Part shown: piece after piece, positions 49,078 through 57,392 of the stretch
How the letters are laid out: each line of letters starts with the position of its first letter
Position numbering within the stretch: the first letter of the stretch is position 1
Source of the DNA: Clostridiales bacterium
GTDB lineage: Bacteria; Bacillota; Clostridia; Christensenellales; Aristaeellaceae
DNA: 64,000 bases
Reading direction: 5' to 3'
NCBI GenBank assembly: GCA_015056145.1
Contig: SVGY01000007.1
Location: 1-64,000, forward strand
Translations under genes and position numbers: made by a program
Notes under the pieces: generated by a model
Databases searched by the model: none
The model's input: only the letters and a program-made list of their open reading frames with translations
What the model was told of the DNA's origin: nothing

Positions 49078-49929
49078 TTATTCGCCGGCGATGAACAGAA
49101 CACCCAGCGTGCCGGGGCCGCAGTGGCTGGAAATAACGCCGCCGGCCCGGGTGACCAGGATCTCGTCAAAACGGGCAAGACCTTCCAGATAGGTGCGCAC
49201 GGACTGGATCACTTCCTCGTCGCAGCCGGAGTGGGTAATAAAGACCCGGTCCGTCTTCGCCTTGAGCAGATCAGCCTCCATATCCTCCGCATAGTGGAGG
49301 ATGATGCGGTTCATTTTGCCCCGGTATTTTTTGTCGGGGGACATCTTGCCGCCGCTGACCACGATTCTGGGGTGCAGCTTCAGGGCACCGCCAAGGAGTG
49401 CCGCCATGCCGGAGCAGCGGCCGCCACGGTGCAGATAGGTAAGCGTATCCACAACGAAGCTGGCCCGTACCAGGGGCTTCAGCTCTTCGATACGGGAAGT
49501 GACCTCAGCGGCGGTTTTGCCTTCCTGGGCCATGACTGCTGCTTCGATAACCTGCAGACCAACGCCGGTGGAAAGATTGGCGGAATCGATGATGGTGATG
49601 CGATCCTCTGCCTTGAGGGACTTTGCAGCCAGACGCATGGAGTTGATGGAACTGGACATGCTTTCGGAAATGGCAAAGCAGATCACTTCGTCGCCGTTGT
49701 CGATGTAGGTTTTGAAGAAGGACGCAGCCTGTTCCACAGAGCAGGCGGAGGTCTTGGGGGTGGTGTTGTGCTCATCGGACCAGGCATAGATTTCGTCAGG
49801 GCCGATATCCTTTCCATCCTGGAAGGATTCTTCGCCAAGAACGATGTTCAGGGGCAAAATGCCGATATCGTAGCGATCCAGAAGTTCCCTGGAAAGGTCA
49901 CAGGTGCTGTCAGACACGATTTTAAGCAT
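49078..49929 (-). CDS. DegV-family fatty-acid-binding protein
   Basis: The protein (283 aa) binds a fatty acid for FakA-dependent phosphorylation in related systems. Signature: KIVSDSTCDLSRELLDRYDI, TSACSVEQAASFFK, VICFAISESMSSSINSMRLA, STGVGLQVIEAAVMAQEG and YLHRGGRCSG. The ATG at 49929 follows AAAGGAG. The upstream in-frame extension lacks a ribosome binding site. FakA is not in the window. Confidence 0.9.
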   Translation of the reverse strand: MLKIVSDSTCDLSRELLDRYDIGILPLNIVLGEESFQDGKDIGPDEIYAWSDEHNTTPKTSACSVEQAASFFKTYIDNGDEVICFAISESMSSSINSMRLAAKSLKAEDRITIIDSANLSTGVGLQVIEAAVMAQEGKTAAEVTSRIEELKPLVRASFVVDTLTYLHRGGRCSGMAALLGGALKLHPRIVVSGGKMSPDKKYRGKMNRIILHYAEDMEADLLKAKTDRVFITHSGCDEEVIQSVRTYLEGLARFDEILVTRAGGVISSHCGPGTLGVLFIAGE

Positions 49930-50132
49930 AACGGTTCTCCTTTGCAGATGGTCGCTGTAGGCAGGGATACACAGGAAACAGTATACCGGATAAAGATAAA
50001 CCGAAAAGAAACAGGATAATGAATGAAGAGAGAAACTCTTCCCGCAGCATCCCAACCATACTATTATGATGCAAATCGACAAGAAAATCAAGTGTCAGAA
50101 ATAATTTGACAGCCCATTTCCTGCAAAGGAAA

Positions 50133-50171
50133 AGCACCCTGGCAAATGGAATTGGCATTTTTCAGGGTGCA
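50133..50171 (-). terminator. Terminator overlapping the sigma-factor stop codon
   Basis: GCACCCTG / CAGGGTGC hairpin whose 5' arm contains the last codons of the sigma gene, followed by TTTTCC on the minus strand. Confidence 0.6.
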
Positions 50172-50686
50172 GAGTAGAGATTTTTCAGTTGGGCTTTGCC
50201 GTAGGCAATGCGGTGCCGCACGGAGCGGGTGCTGATTTTCAGTATCCGGGCGATTTGTCCGGTGCTGTATCCGTACACATAGGCCAGAAGCAGGGGCTTA
50301 CGGTATCTTTCTTCGATGGAAGCAAGGAGGTTTTCCAGCAGCCAGCGGTTCATGCTCAGCTCGCTGACATCCAGCGGCTGTACAGGGACAGGCGGAGGCA
50401 GCTCTTTCAGGATGGCCCTCTGATTGCTGCGCTGACGCAAGAAGTACAGGCATTCGTTGAGAAGAATCCGGTTGAACCAGGAAGTGCAGGCGTATGGCGT
50501 GCGCAGGCGTTCAATTTGGTTCCAGGCCTTCAGACAGGCAGTCTGCATTATATCCTGCGCATCGGAAAGGCTGCCAAGAAGGTTGCGGGCACGAAGGAGA
50601 TAAAAGTCGTAATGCTCTGCAAACAACTTGTGGAGCATGTCCAGGCTCTCCGGGTTGGCCTGTGGGCGGGGATGAACCTTCTGCAT
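50162..50686 (-). CDS. ECF-like RNA polymerase sigma factor
   Basis: The protein (174 aa) has sigma region 2 (RNLLGSLSDAQDIMQTACLK, SWFNRILLNECLYFLRQ) and region 4 (IEERYRKPLLLAYVYGYSTG, then QIARILKISTRSVRHRIAYG). A Pro-rich linker lies between. No anti-sigma gene is adjacent, which is unusual for the class. GGAAGGAGG precedes the ATG. Confidence 0.88.
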   Translation of the reverse strand: MQKVHPRPQANPESLDMLHKLFAEHYDFYLLRARNLLGSLSDAQDIMQTACLKAWNQIERLRTPYACTSWFNRILLNECLYFLRQRSNQRAILKELPPPVPVQPLDVSELSMNRWLLENLLASIEERYRKPLLLAYVYGYSTGQIARILKISTRSVRHRIAYGKAQLKNLYSAP

Positions 50687-50785
50687 AAAAAGCCTCCTTC
50701 CTCATTACATGACATTCTTCGACATAAATGAGTACAAGAAGCAGGAAAACATTACAATCTATCTGGGGCAATTTCTTAAAATATC

Positions 50786-50820
50786 CAAAAAAGCCTGCAG
50801 AAGCAATACTTCTGCAGGCG
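50786..50820 (-). terminator. Terminator of the cyclophilin gene
   Basis: GCCTGCAGAAG / CTTCTGCAGGC around a 5-base loop, with TTTTTT on the minus strand. Confidence 0.85.
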
Positions 50821-50836
50821 TGAAACAGCAGGTTTT

Positions 50837-51421
50837 CTATTCGGGCTTTTCGATACGGGTGATTTGCAGGATCACCGGCTGAGTTCCCGGAAGCACGGTG
50901 CCGTTCCGGTCGATGACGATGGTGTTTGCGCAGATGGCATCCACCACTTCAATGCCGGAAACAACCTTGCCGAAGGCGGCATACTGGCCGTCCAGATGAG
51001 GCGCATCCTGATGCATGATGAAGAACTGAGAACTGGCGCTGTCAGGATTGGCGGAGCGAGCCATGGACAGCACACCCCGAACATGGGCAATATCGTTCTT
51101 AACGCCGTTGGCAGCAAACTCGCCCTTGATGGTTTCTTCGGAACCACCCATGCCGTTGCCCAGCGGGTCGCCTCCCTGAATCATGAAACCGCTGATGATG
51201 CGATGGAAGGTGAGATTGTTGTAAAAACCGGAATCCACCAGCTTGAGAAAGTTTTCCACGGTGATGGGAGCTACGTCAGGGTAAAGCTCCGCCACGATGG
51301 AGCCATAATCCTGGATATCGATCTGGATATAGACGGGTTCAGCCTTGCTGCAGGCGGTGGTGAAGGTCAGCATGGAAACCAGCAGCAGGACAGTTAACAG
51401 ACGACGGGAAAGGTTTTTCAT
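50837..51421 (-). CDS. Cyclophilin-type peptidyl-prolyl isomerase, lipoprotein
   Basis: The protein (194 aa) has a signal peptide with lipobox (LTFTTAC, Cys24), so it is tethered outside the membrane to help fold exported proteins. The cyclophilin core shows ELYPDVAPITVENFLKLVDS, LTFHRIISGFMIQGGDPLGN, GVLSMARSANPDSASSQFFI and LDGQYAAFGKVVSG. GGAGG precedes the start. Its start lies 28 bases beyond the end of the CHAP-like gene upstream, so co-transcription is likely. Confidence 0.93.
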   Translation of the reverse strand: MKNLSRRLLTVLLLVSMLTFTTACSKAEPVYIQIDIQDYGSIVAELYPDVAPITVENFLKLVDSGFYNNLTFHRIISGFMIQGGDPLGNGMGGSEETIKGEFAANGVKNDIAHVRGVLSMARSANPDSASSQFFIMHQDAPHLDGQYAAFGKVVSGIEVVDAICANTIVIDRNGTVLPGTQPVILQITRIEKPE

Positions 51422-51448
51422 GAAAATACCTCCGGTTTGTGGATTGTC

Positions 51449-52252
51449 TTACTCGGCGGGGGCGGGAGTGGGGGTGGTGAGGTCGGCAGCCTCATCGCCG
51501 GGAATCCAGGGCATGAGGAAGCAATTGACATAGAAATTGCACTTTTTGCCGCCTACCTTGGCCGTGGGGATAACGTAGTTGAAGCAGTCGCTTTCTTCCC
51601 GGTTGCGGTCGGCTTCGGGAATCTCGAAAAGGTTCTCTTCGGGATTTTCCGCAAGGCTGTCGTAATCGTGAACGTACATCTTCACCCGGTCGGACATGTT
51701 GCCCTCAATGGTGGTGATGCGGTAGCGGCCGTTGCCCAGTTCCTGAACATCGTACACCAGACCCACATGAATGGTGAGATTGTAGGAGCAGCCGTACACC
51801 AGCAGATAGCCGGGCTGGGGAATTTTGGTGGAACGGTTCATGATCTGGTAGCCACGCAGCAGCTTGCCAACGCTGGCTTCCTTAACATGCATGATTCCCT
51901 GGGCAGGATACATGCGGTCTTCGCTTTCTTTGGCCTTATCCTTGAAAAACTCCAGCTCCTCCATGGGCACGCCGCATTCCAGCATACACCAGGTAATGAA
52001 GCCGCCGCACCAGCCAAAGCCAACGCCCTTGCCACGCCATTCGGTATATTTGTTTACTTCTTTCAGGGTAGCGCCGTCCAGCTCTTCCCACTGGGCATAG
52101 GCCAGGTTGAGCACATTCTGAATCATTTCAGGGGGCTGAACGGGCTGGGCGGAAATATCCACCGGGGGAGGGGTGGGGGTAGCATCGGCGGCAAAGGCCG
52201 TGGGGATAACAAGGCAAAGCATCAATGCGATGGAAAGAATCCGTTTCAGCAT
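51449..52252 (-). CDS. Secreted CHAP-like cysteine hydrolase
   Basis: The protein (267 aa) has a signal peptide (LKRILSIALMLCLVIPTAFA), a Pro/Thr-rich linker and a domain with GKGVGFGWCGGFITWCMLEC (likely nucleophile Cys) and later LTIHVGLVYDVQELGNGRY (likely His). This is the pattern of CHAP/NlpC-P60 peptidoglycan hydrolases. The C-terminal Thr/Pro tail is short. The substrate is inferred. AAAGGAG lies before the ATG at 52252. Confidence 0.75.
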   Translation of the reverse strand: MLKRILSIALMLCLVIPTAFAADATPTPPPVDISAQPVQPPEMIQNVLNLAYAQWEELDGATLKEVNKYTEWRGKGVGFGWCGGFITWCMLECGVPMEELEFFKDKAKESEDRMYPAQGIMHVKEASVGKLLRGYQIMNRSTKIPQPGYLLVYGCSYNLTIHVGLVYDVQELGNGRYRITTIEGNMSDRVKMYVHDYDSLAENPEENLFEIPEADRNREESDCFNYVIPTAKVGGKKCNFYVNCFLMPWIPGDEAADLTTPTPAPAE

Positions 52253-52361
52253 GGGGATTACTCCTTTCGTAGGGTGAAATACACTTTGTTTATCATAACA
52301 CTTTCCGATGAAAATGGAAAGTTCCCTGCAAAGATTTGTTAAAGCTGTAAATAGAACCGGC

Positions 52362-52412
52362 ACGGAAAAAAGGATCCGCCCGGGCTGCATGCTTGCAGTT
52401 TCCGGGCGGAGC
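52362..52412 (-). terminator. Terminator of the 43-aa Asn/Gln-rich gene
   Basis: TCCGCCCGG / CCGGGCGGA with a TTTTTT run on the minus strand. Confidence 0.75.
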
Positions 52413-52417
52413 GAGGG

Positions 52418-52549
52418 TTACTTGCTGCTGCATCCATCGGGCTGGCAGTTCTGGCCGTTGTTTGTAACGGAGCCATTCTGCCGGCTGTTTTTAGCGTTGC
52501 TGTCCGTGGTCTGCTTGTTCTGGGTCTGCCTGTTGGTCTTATCCACCAT
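52418..52549 (-). CDS. 43-residue Asn/Gln-rich small protein
   Basis: Minus-strand frame starting MVDKTNRQTQNKQTTDSNAK and ending CQPDGCSSK. A near-ideal ribosome binding site (GGGGAGGTGATC) precedes the ATG, and a strong terminator follows the stop. Composition is Asn, Gln, Ser, Thr and Lys with two Cys near the end and almost no large hydrophobic residue. This is reminiscent of small spore proteins such as gamma-type SASP, but with no clear homology. It is too short for default gene callers. Confidence 0.7.
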   Translation of the reverse strand: MVDKTNRQTQNKQTTDSNAKNSRQNGSVTNNGQNCQPDGCSSK

Positions 52550-52701
52550 GCGATCACCTCCCCGCAGAAGGATATTCTTCCCGGCGGCAGGGAAAGAATG
52601 CTGGAAACGTCATCCTGCATTGCAAATGGCCGCCGGGAGGGATATAATGTTGGAAGCGGCGAAGAAATGCGTACGCAACCAAATGGAAATGAGGCACGAC
52701 C

Positions 52702-53535
52702 ATGAATGTAAAAATCGTTACTCTGGTGGAAAATACGGCCTTCAACCCGGAACTGAGCCCCAAGCACGGCCTCAGCTTTTATGTGGAAACGCCCCGGCAT
52801 AAGCTGCTTTTTGATGTGGGGCCCAACGAATTTTTCTACGAAAATGCAAAAAAACTGGGCATCGATCTTTCTGAGGTGGATACGGTGATCCTCTCCCATG
52901 GCCATTATGACCACGGCGGCGGATTGGAAACCTTCTTTGCCGTCAACGACCATGCAAAGGTGTATATCCGCAAGTCCGCCTTTGTACCGCATTACAGCCA
53001 ATCGACCGATTTTCAGAGGTATATTGGTCTTGAAAAAGATATGATGGAGAACGGGCGCTTCCTTTTTACGGAGGACGTGACGGAAATCGACGAAGAGCTT
53101 TTCCTGTTTTCCGCAGTGGAACCGTCGGAGGTGCCCTCCCAGTCCAACAGCGCCCTTAAGATGGAAAAGGATGGTCAGATTGTACAGGACGATTTTGCCC
53201 ACGAGCAGAATCTGATCCTGACAGCGGGCAAGGAAAAGATACTGATGGCTGGCTGCTCTCATGCCGGCATCGGGCGGATTCAGTCAAAGGCAGCGGGTTT
53301 CATTGGCAGGGCCCCGGACCGGGTCATCGGCGGGTTCCATCTTTACAACCCCTCTGCGATGAAATACGAAAGCGATCAGGTGATCGACGAAACGGTGCAG
53401 GAGCTCCTGCCCACCAGCAGCCGTTATTACACCTGCCACTGCACGGGCCAGAAGGCCTTTGACCGCATGAAGGAACAATTGGGCGACCGGCTCCAATACA
53501 TGGGTACCGGTTCTGTGCTTTTGATCGGAGAATAA
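52702..53535 (+). CDS. Metallo-beta-lactamase-fold hydrolase
   Basis: The protein (277 aa) has the metal motif H-x-H-x-D-H in ILSHGHYDHGGGLE. Further ligands are likely in AGCSHAGIG and GGFHLYN. The family resembles the MBL proteins typified by 7,8-dihydropterin-6-methyl-4-(beta-D-ribofuranosyl)-aminobenzene-5'-phosphate synthase-like enzymes (NPELSPKHGLSFYVET near the N-terminus). The substrate is unknown. GAGG lies before the ATG. Confidence 0.85.
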   Translation: MNVKIVTLVENTAFNPELSPKHGLSFYVETPRHKLLFDVGPNEFFYENAKKLGIDLSEVDTVILSHGHYDHGGGLETFFAVNDHAKVYIRKSAFVPHYSQSTDFQRYIGLEKDMMENGRFLFTEDVTEIDEELFLFSAVEPSEVPSQSNSALKMEKDGQIVQDDFAHEQNLILTAGKEKILMAGCSHAGIGRIQSKAAGFIGRAPDRVIGGFHLYNPSAMKYESDQVIDETVQELLPTSSRYYTCHCTGQKAFDRMKEQLGDRLQYMGTGSVLLIGE

Positions 53536-53544
53536 ATGTGCATA

Positions 53545-53584
53545 AAAAACCGGAGAATGAGTTGGCTCATTCTCCGGTTTTTCT
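53545..53584. terminator. Bidirectional terminator between the MBL and GNAT genes
   Basis: AAACCGGAGAATGAG / CTCATTCTCCGGTTT around a 4-base loop. It includes the GNAT stop codon. Confidence 0.85.
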
Positions 53585-54031
53585 TGTATCCAGCAGCATG
53601 TTCCTGGTAAGGCTCACAAAGCCGCTTTTTTCATACAGGGGCCTGCCCATATCCGAAGCGCTGAGCATGATTACTCCATAGCCACGTTCTCCGGCCTTCC
53701 GGATAAGCCGGTTCAGCATTTCCCGGGCCACACCCTGCCGCCGGTGGGATGGTTCCACATACATACTGGTAATGTAAGCGTTTTTCCCTTCCGGGTTGAA
53801 GGTGGAAGGTACGGAATCGTAATAGAAGATGACTCCTGTGCCGATGCATACGCCCCGGAACTCCGCAAGGATCGCATCGCATTGCCCTGCGGAAAGGGCA
53901 CGTTCAAAGTAAGAATGGCAGTTTTCTTTGATGACGGCATAGTTTTCTTCTGTTCCGCTGAGGTTCATAAACCGAAGTCGCATGGAAACCAACAGGTTGA
54001 CATCTTCGGCGGCGGCAAAGCGATACTCCAT
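53567..54031 (-). CDS. GNAT-family acetyltransferase
   Basis: The protein (154 aa) has the acetyl-CoA-binding segment TSMYVEPSHRRQGVAREMLN and the C-terminal MGRPLYEKSGFVSLTRNM. The substrate is unknown. The start is preceded by GGGAG-like bases. It converges on the MBL gene. Confidence 0.85.
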   Translation of the reverse strand: MEYRFAAAEDVNLLVSMRLRFMNLSGTEENYAVIKENCHSYFERALSAGQCDAILAEFRGVCIGTGVIFYYDSVPSTFNPEGKNAYITSMYVEPSHRRQGVAREMLNRLIRKAGERGYGVIMLSASDMGRPLYEKSGFVSLTRNMLLDTRKTGE

Positions 54032-54225
54032 GACGAGGGCTCCTTTCGGGAGGGATTGCTATACTTTTTCGGATTCATTATACCCTAACCCCGGGGGATG
54101 CTCAACAGGCGCTACCTTAGCCGGGAACAAAAGAAAGAATATGCACGTTTTGCATGCCTGATGTGAGCACAAATGATGTAATCTTGCAATGGAATGGCCG
54201 AAGAAGCAATTGTTTTTTTGTTGAA
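54032..54225. other. Intergenic region upstream of the arg operon control site
   Basis: No gene is convincing. AT-rich towards the right, leading into the argC promoter. Confidence 0.5.
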
Positions 54226-54292
54226 CATAATGTGTAAATATTCAGAAAATGTGAATAAACCTATTGACAGCCTCTTCCGAATATGGTAATTT
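54226..54292 (+). promoter_or_regulatory. argC promoter with putative ArgR boxes
   Basis: TTGACA (54264-54269), 17-base spacer, TAATTT (54287-54292). Upstream, TGTGTAAATATTCAGA and ATGTGAATAAACCTAT resemble tandem ARG boxes (TGAATAAAAATTCA type). Confidence 0.5.
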
Positions 54293-54359
54293 GCCAAGGT
54301 AACATTCCGATTCTGTTTTCAGAAAGGCGCAGAGAGCGCCGAAAGGGAGGCTGACAGCC

Positions 54360-55289
54360 ATGGCAAAGGTATTCATCGACGGCAGCGCAGGCACCACGGG
54401 CCTTGAGATCCATCAGCGGCTGAAGGAGAGGAGCGATATTCAGCTTCTTCAGATCTCTGAAGAATTGCGAAAGGATCCCGCCGAGCGCAAGCGACTGATG
54501 AACGAAGCAGACGTGGTTTTCCTCTGCCTGCCCGATCAGGCAGCCATCGAGGCCGCAGCGCTGGTGGATAACCCCGACACCTGCATCATCGATGCATCCA
54601 CGGCCCACCGCACCAATCCGGAATGGACTTACGGCTTTGCGGAGCTGGGGCTTGAGGAAGAGATTGCAAAGGCAAAACGCATCGCAAATCCCGGCTGCCA
54701 CGCCACCGGATTTATCAGCATTGTATATCCGCTGGTGAAAAGCGGGCTTCTGGACAAGGATGCACTGCTTACCTGTGTCAGCCTTACGGGCTATACCGGC
54801 GGCGGCAAGAAGATGATCGCTGATTACGAAGCGGAGGATAAGCCTGCCCAGCTGTGCAGCCCCGCACTGTATGCCGTGGGCCAGAGCCACAAGCATCTGC
54901 CGGAAATGATGAAGGTATGCGGTATAGAGAACGCTCCGGTATTCTGCCCCGTGGTGGATGATTATGCAAGGGGCATGGCAACGACTGTGATGCTGCACAA
55001 AGGCCAGCTCGCAAGGGAAGCATCCCTTCAGGATATCTGGCAGACCCTTGCGGATTTCTACAAGGGCCGCAAACTGGTTGCCGTTCGGGAAAAGGATGCG
55101 CCTGCAGGCAGCATCTATGCCAATACCCGGGCTGGGCTGGATTCCCTCGAGATCATCGTAAACGGCAACGACGACCGCATCACCATCACCGCACTGTTTG
55201 ACAACCTGGGCAAGGGCGCATCCGGCGCCGCCATCCAGAACATGAATATCGCCCTTGGTGTGGAGGAAACCACCGGGCTGAATGTATAA
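54360..55289 (+). CDS. argC: N-acetyl-gamma-glutamyl-phosphate reductase (type 2)
   Basis: The protein (309 aa) is the shorter AGPR-2 form. It reduces N-acetylglutamyl phosphate with NADPH. Motifs: VFIDGSAGTTGLEIHQRL for dinucleotide binding, ADVVFLCLPDQAA, IDASTAHR, and the active-site Cys in RIANPGCHATGFI. GGGAGG precedes the ATG. First gene of argCJBD. Confidence 0.95.
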   Translation: MAKVFIDGSAGTTGLEIHQRLKERSDIQLLQISEELRKDPAERKRLMNEADVVFLCLPDQAAIEAAALVDNPDTCIIDASTAHRTNPEWTYGFAELGLEEEIAKAKRIANPGCHATGFISIVYPLVKSGLLDKDALLTCVSLTGYTGGGKKMIADYEAEDKPAQLCSPALYAVGQSHKHLPEMMKVCGIENAPVFCPVVDDYARGMATTVMLHKGQLAREASLQDIWQTLADFYKGRKLVAVREKDAPAGSIYANTRAGLDSLEIIVNGNDDRITITALFDNLGKGASGAAIQNMNIALGVEETTGLNV

Positions 55290-55302
55290 GGGGGAGCCAA
55301 TA

Positions 55303-56526
55303 ATGAAAATGATCTCTGGCGGCGTTTGTGCCGCACAAGGCTTCAGCGCCGGCGGCATCCATATGGGCGTCAAGACCCATGCCACCTGGAAGAAAGACGT
55401 GGCGCTGATCGTGTCCGACTGCACCTGTTCCGCTGCGGCGGTGTATACCAAAAACAAGGTGAAGGCAGCCCATATCTATGTGGACATGGATCACCTGAGC
55501 AACGGCACTGCACGGGCTGCTGTTATCAACAGCGGCAACGCCAATGCCTGCGCCCCTCACGGCGAGGAGAACGCCATCCGCATGTGTGCCGCCGTGGCCA
55601 AAGAAGTAGGTTGCGATGTGAAGGACGTTGTGGCTGCTTCCACCGGCGTTATTGGCCAGACGCTGAATATCGCCGCCATCGAGGCAGGTATGCCGGAATT
55701 GTATAAATCCCTTTCTGCGGGGGAAGACGGCTCCGATGCAGCGGCCCATGCCATTATGACCACGGATACCGTCATTAAGGAGGCGGCAGTGGAGACCACT
55801 GTGGGCGGAAAAACCGTGCGCATGGGCGGCATTGCCAAGGGCAGCGGAATGATCCATCCCAATATGGGCACCATGCTCTGCTTCCTGACCACCGACTGCG
55901 CCATTTCCCCTGCGATGATCAAGGAAGCCCTGCTGGAGACGGTAAACGTCAGCTTCAACCGTATCAGTGTGGATGGAGATACCTCCACCAATGATACCTG
56001 CTGCGTCATGGCCAACGGTATGGCCGGCAACGCCATCATCACGGAAAAGAACGCTGACTATGCTGCCCTTGTGCAGGCCCTCCGGGAACTGTGCATCAAG
56101 CTGGCGATTGCCATGGCGGCTGACGGCGAGGGCGCTAAGCACCTTATCACCTGCACCGTGAATAACGCAGAGACTGAAGCCAAGGCAGAGACCATCTCCA
56201 AGGCCGTTATCTGCTCCACCCTTACCAAAGCGGCCATCTTTGGCTGCGATGCCAACTGGGGCCGTGTGCTCTGCGCCATGGGCTATTCCGGCGAGGATTT
56301 TGATCCCACGAAGGTGTCTGTCTGGTTTGAAAGCAAGGCCGGCAGCATTCTGGTGTGCAAGGATGGCGAAGGCCTGGAGTTCGACGAGGATCTCGCCAAG
56401 GCCATTCTTACCGAGCATGATGTGGTGATCCGCATCGATCTTGGCGAGGGCAGCGAAAGCTGTACTTGCTGGGGTTGCGATATTACCTATGACTACATCA
56501 AGATCAACGGAGATTACAGAACATGA
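55303..56526 (+). CDS. argJ: Bifunctional glutamate N-acetyltransferase / amino-acid acetyltransferase
   Basis: The protein (407 aa) recycles acetyl from acetylornithine to glutamate. It is made as a precursor that self-cleaves before a Thr; the site is in AKGSGMIHPNMGTMLCFLTT. Other motifs: ARAAVINSGNANAC, AASTGVIGQ, SFNRISVDGDTSTNDT and CDANWGRVLCAMGYSG. GGGGGAG precedes the ATG at 55303. An upstream in-frame ATG (55282) lies inside argC. Confidence 0.96.
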   Translation: MKMISGGVCAAQGFSAGGIHMGVKTHATWKKDVALIVSDCTCSAAAVYTKNKVKAAHIYVDMDHLSNGTARAAVINSGNANACAPHGEENAIRMCAAVAKEVGCDVKDVVAASTGVIGQTLNIAAIEAGMPELYKSLSAGEDGSDAAAHAIMTTDTVIKEAAVETTVGGKTVRMGGIAKGSGMIHPNMGTMLCFLTTDCAISPAMIKEALLETVNVSFNRISVDGDTSTNDTCCVMANGMAGNAIITEKNADYAALVQALRELCIKLAIAMAADGEGAKHLITCTVNNAETEAKAETISKAVICSTLTKAAIFGCDANWGRVLCAMGYSGEDFDPTKVSVWFESKAGSILVCKDGEGLEFDEDLAKAILTEHDVVIRIDLGEGSESCTCWGCDITYDYIKINGDYRT

Positions 56527-57392
56527 AAGATCATTTCACCAATGCGCAGCGGGCCGAGGTATTGACCCAGGCGCTGCCCTATATTCAGAAATATAACGGA
56601 AAAGTGGTCGTCATCAAATACGGCGGCAATGCCATGATCGATGAGCAGCTTAAGCAGCAGGTCATGGAGGATATTGTGCTCCTGTGGCTTATCGGCATCA
56701 AGGTGGTTCTGGTGCACGGCGGAGGCCCTGAAATTACTGAACTGATGCAGAAGCTTGGCAAAAAGAGCGAGTTTGTGGATGGTCTCCGGGTGACCGATAA
56801 GGAGACTGTGGATATTGTCCAGATGGTGCTGGCAGGCAAGGTGAACAAAACCCTCGTGGCCCTTTTGGAAAAGCACGGCGGCAATGCCATGGGTATTTCC
56901 GGCATGGACGGCAAGCTGATCCAGGCTACCATGAAGGATCCCAAGCTGGGCTATGTGGGCAAGATCACCAAGGTGAATATCCAGCCCATTGCAGATCTTC
57001 TGGAAAAAGGCTACATCCCCGTGGTTTCCACCCTTGGCTATGACAAGGAAGGCAACATTTACAACATCAACGGCGATACCGCTGCCGCCTGGATTGCCGG
57101 CGCACTGGGCGCAAAGCGCCTGATCATGATGACGGACGTGGCTGGCATCCTGCGGGATAAGGAAGATCCGGATTCTTTGATTCCTTCTATTTCTATCCCG
57201 GAAGCAGAAAAACTGTTTGAGGAAAAGGTCATTGCCGGCGGAATGATCCCCAAGGTGCAGTGCTGCATCGAGGCCATCAACGCAGGCGTGCAGAAGGTGA
57301 TCATCATGGATGGCCGGGTACCTCATTCCATCCTCATGGAGCTGCTTACAGACGAGGGCGCAGGCACCATGGTTACGGGAGGCGACAAGTAA
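56523..57392 (+). CDS. argB: Acetylglutamate kinase
   Basis: The protein (289 aa) phosphorylates N-acetylglutamate. Motifs: VVVIKYGGNAM, VVLVHGGGPEITELMQKLGK, FVDGLRVTDKET, YNINGDTAAAWIAGAL and MMTDVAGIL. Its ATG overlaps the argJ stop codon (ATGA), so translation is coupled. Confidence 0.97.
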   Translation: MKDHFTNAQRAEVLTQALPYIQKYNGKVVVIKYGGNAMIDEQLKQQVMEDIVLLWLIGIKVVLVHGGGPEITELMQKLGKKSEFVDGLRVTDKETVDIVQMVLAGKVNKTLVALLEKHGGNAMGISGMDGKLIQATMKDPKLGYVGKITKVNIQPIADLLEKGYIPVVSTLGYDKEGNIYNINGDTAAAWIAGALGAKRLIMMTDVAGILRDKEDPDSLIPSISIPEAEKLFEEKVIAGGMIPKVQCCIEAINAGVQKVIIMDGRVPHSILMELLTDEGAGTMVTGGDK

